8,160 bases of DNA from assembly GCA_010021705.1 (NCBI GenBank), contig RGMU01000061.1, positions 1 to 8,160 of the forward strand. Direction: 5' to 3'. Origin of the DNA: Chitinophagia bacterium (GTDB lineage: Bacteria; Bacteroidota; Bacteroidia; Chitinophagales; Chitinophagaceae). The position numbers were made by a program, and so were the translations under genes. This document shows positions 6,631 through 8,160 of the stretch, piece after piece. The notes under the pieces are model-generated. The model saw only the letters and a program-made list of their open reading frames with translations, made no database searches and was not told the origin of the DNA. Within the stretch, counting starts at the first letter, position 1. Every line of letters begins with the position of its first letter.

Positions 6631-6650
6631 TAAACACGTACTCATTTACA

Positions 6651-6672
6651 GGCACATGCGTTTCGCATTGCC
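6651..6672 (-). promoter_or_regulatory. Bulged hairpin in the leader of the lipoprotein gene
   Basis: GGCAcATGCG-TTT-CGCATTGCC (plus-strand reading) forms a 9-bp stem with one bulged C and a 3-nt loop. On the minus strand it lies 20 nt before the preferred ATG at 6630 and only 5 nt before the alternative ATG at 6645. No T-run follows in either direction, so it does not look like an intrinsic terminator. It could be a 5' leader structure that affects translation or stability, or a protein-binding inverted repeat. Confidence 0.45.
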
Positions 6673-6685
6673 GTATATCATGTAA

Positions 6686-6693
6686 CGAAAATA
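6686..6693 (-). promoter_or_regulatory. Candidate -7 box (TATTTTCG) for the lipoprotein gene
   Basis: On the minus strand TATTTTCG is one base from TAnnTTTG and is followed directly by the hairpin leader. A TTTTGG about 23 nt upstream resembles the -33 element, though the spacing is long. The predicted start near 6680 would place the hairpin inside the 5' untranslated leader. The remainder of the 6673-6788 gap is AT-rich and shows nothing else I can support, including no terminator for the peptidase gene. Confidence 0.3.
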
Positions 6694-6788
6694 TTACCAT
6701 AAAACTAAATAAATAGCCAAAATTGACACCCTAATGACGTTAACCACTATACACCACCTACTTTTTTAACAAGAGCTAAGCAATATGC

Positions 6789-8160
6789 CTATTTTTTCGT
6801 GTACGTTAGCCCCATATTGTATAGCATAAATGCCCATTTGTCGGCTTGTTCGGCTATTACCATGTCTGTGGGTTTACCGGCACCGTGCCCTGCTTTGGTC
6901 TCAATTCTAATCAGGGTAGGATTGGCACAGCCTTGCCCTGCCTGTAATGAAGCTGCAAACTTAAACGAGTGTGCGGGTACTACCCTGTCGTCATGGTCGC
7001 CGGTAGTAACCATTGTAGCGGGGTAGCAAGTCCCTTTTTTAACATTGTGCACCGGTGAATAGCGGTAAAGATATTCAAACATTTCTTTACTGTCTTCAGA
7101 CGTACCATAGTCGTATGCCCAGCCCGCACCTGCCGTAAATTTATGATAGCGCAGCATATCCAACACCCCTACAGCCGGAAACGCCACCTTAAACAAATCA
7201 GGGCGTTGCAATAGGGTAGCACCCACCAGCAAGCCTCCGTTTGACCCTCCTGATATGGCTAAATAGTCTTTAGACGTATATTTTTCTTTTATCAGGTATT
7301 CGGTAGCGGCTATAAAGTCGTTAAACACATTTTGTTTGTTCATTTTTGTACCCGCATCGTGCCATTTGTCGCCGTATTCGCCACCACCGCGCAGGTTTGC
7401 CACAGCATATATACCACCGTTTTCCATAAACATAAGGCTGCTTACGCTAAACGATGGCGTTAGGCTAATGCTAAAGCCACCATAGCCATATAGCATAGTA
7501 GGGTTTTTACCGTTAAGCTGTATGCCTTTTTTATAGGTGATTATCATAGGAACTTTAGTACCGTCTTTAGAAAGATAAAAAACCTGCTTACTTTCATAAA
7601 GTTTCGGGTCAATGGCTATGTTGGGCTGTTTGTATATATCTGTAATGCCGGTTTTGATGTTATACTTGAATATAGTGGGCGCAAAAACGTATGACGTAAA
7701 CGTATAATACGTTTCCATTTCAGATACTCTACCCGAAAATCCACCCGCAGACCCTAAGCCGGGTAGTGCTATTGTTTTTTCTAATTTACCGTCTAAATCG
7801 TACTGTTCTATCATAGAAACGGCATCTTTGATGTAGTGTGCAAATATTTTGTTGCCACAGGTGGAAACGGATAGCGGAAACTGTGTTTCTTTGATTAAAT
7901 CCTGCCAATTTTTAGGCGAAGGGTCTGAGGCATCTACGGTTACTAATTTGTGGTTAGGGGCATTGAGATTGGTTTCTATGAATAGTTTTGAACCACTGTT
8001 ATAGGCTATGCTGTGCTCGTTGTCAAACCCTGTAGATATGGTAACAATAGGCGAATTGGGCACGCTTAGGTCTTTTAGGTAAAGCTCATTGCCATAAGTG
8101 GCATTGGCAGCACTGATAACCAAGTAACGCTGGTCTTCCGTTACCCCCCCGCCTATGTAG
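6789..8160 (-). CDS. Prolyl oligopeptidase (S9A serine peptidase), 5' end outside window
   Basis: The C-terminal 456 residues of a peptidase that cuts short proline-containing peptides after Pro. The frame stays open to the right edge: codons at 8121-8159 read YIGGGVTEDQRYL, matching the conserved propeller start of the family, so the TTG at 8121-8123 is an internal Leu codon and not a start. The first ~190 residues here are the end of the seven-bladed beta-propeller, followed by the alpha/beta-hydrolase domain. The triad is complete: Ser in GGSNGG (codon 7242-7244), Asp in GDHDDRVVP (first of the DD pair) and His in AGHGAGKPT. The Arg of DDR and the Trp of AGAGWAYDYG, equivalent to the substrate-binding Arg643 and Trp595 of the porcine enzyme, are also present. 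Family members are about 680-720 aa, so roughly 230-260 residues are missing, including any signal peptide. Location (periplasm or cytoplasm) therefore cannot be judged. The enzyme looks fully active. Confidence 0.96.
   Translation of the reverse strand, partial: YIGGGVTEDQRYLVISAANATYGNELYLKDLSVPNSPIVTISTGFDNEHSIAYNSGSKLFIETNLNAPNHKLVTVDASDPSPKNWQDLIKETQFPLSVSTCGNKIFAHYIKDAVSMIEQYDLDGKLEKTIALPGLGSAGGFSGRVSEMETYYTFTSYVFAPTIFKYNIKTGITDIYKQPNIAIDPKLYESKQVFYLSKDGTKVPMIITYKKGIQLNGKNPTMLYGYGGFSISLTPSFSVSSLMFMENGGIYAVANLRGGGEYGDKWHDAGTKMNKQNVFNDFIAATEYLIKEKYTSKDYLAISGGSNGGLLVGATLLQRPDLFKVAFPAVGVLDMLRYHKFTAGAGWAYDYGTSEDSKEMFEYLYRYSPVHNVKKGTCYPATMVTTGDHDDRVVPAHSFKFAASLQAGQGCANPTLIRIETKAGHGAGKPTDMVIAEQADKWAFMLYNMGLTYTKK

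Overview
The window looks like ordinary chromosomal DNA of a Bacteroidota bacterium, probably near Chitinophagales/Sphingobacteriales; the rank below phylum is a guess. The evidence is AT-leaning sequence, no Shine-Dalgarno motif at any visible start, TAnnTTTG-like -7 boxes in the intergenic gaps, a lipoprotein joining a DUF4369-like half to a thioredoxin-like half, and a histidine kinase with the HQLGTPLSS H-box that I associate with this phylum. I see no rRNA, tRNA, CRISPR array, insertion sequence, phage gene or recombination site.

Layout from left to right. 57-2096 (minus) is a membrane-anchored von Willebrand factor A protein with a glutamine-amidotransferase-like segment. 2211-2849 (plus) is a secreted protein of unknown function. 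2852-3994 (minus) is a two-TM sensor histidine kinase that meets the secreted-protein gene tail to tail with 2 nt between stops. 4179-4403 (plus; possible longer start at 4131) is a small single-TM protein. 4428-5474 (plus) is a family 2 glycosyltransferase. 5482-6630 (minus) is a lipoprotein with a thioredoxin fold that has lost both CXXC cysteines, 7 nt from the glycosyltransferase stop. 6789 to the right edge (minus) is the C-terminal two thirds of a prolyl oligopeptidase whose 5' end lies outside the window.

The genes do not form an obvious single pathway. Common themes are the cell envelope (vWA membrane protein, secreted protein, small TM protein, glycosyltransferase, lipoprotein) and envelope sensing (kinase). 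Possible co-transcription units are small TM protein + glycosyltransferase (24 nt gap) and peptidase then lipoprotein (158 nt gap, with its own candidate promoter and hairpin). The kinase has no response regulator next to it here.

I did not find a convincing new multi-gene system. The points most worth a second look are the cysteine-less thioredoxin lipoprotein, the kinase H-box with Gln after the phospho-acceptor His, a bulged hairpin before the lipoprotein gene, and -7 boxes placed only 5-8 nt from start codons, which would give leaderless mRNAs.
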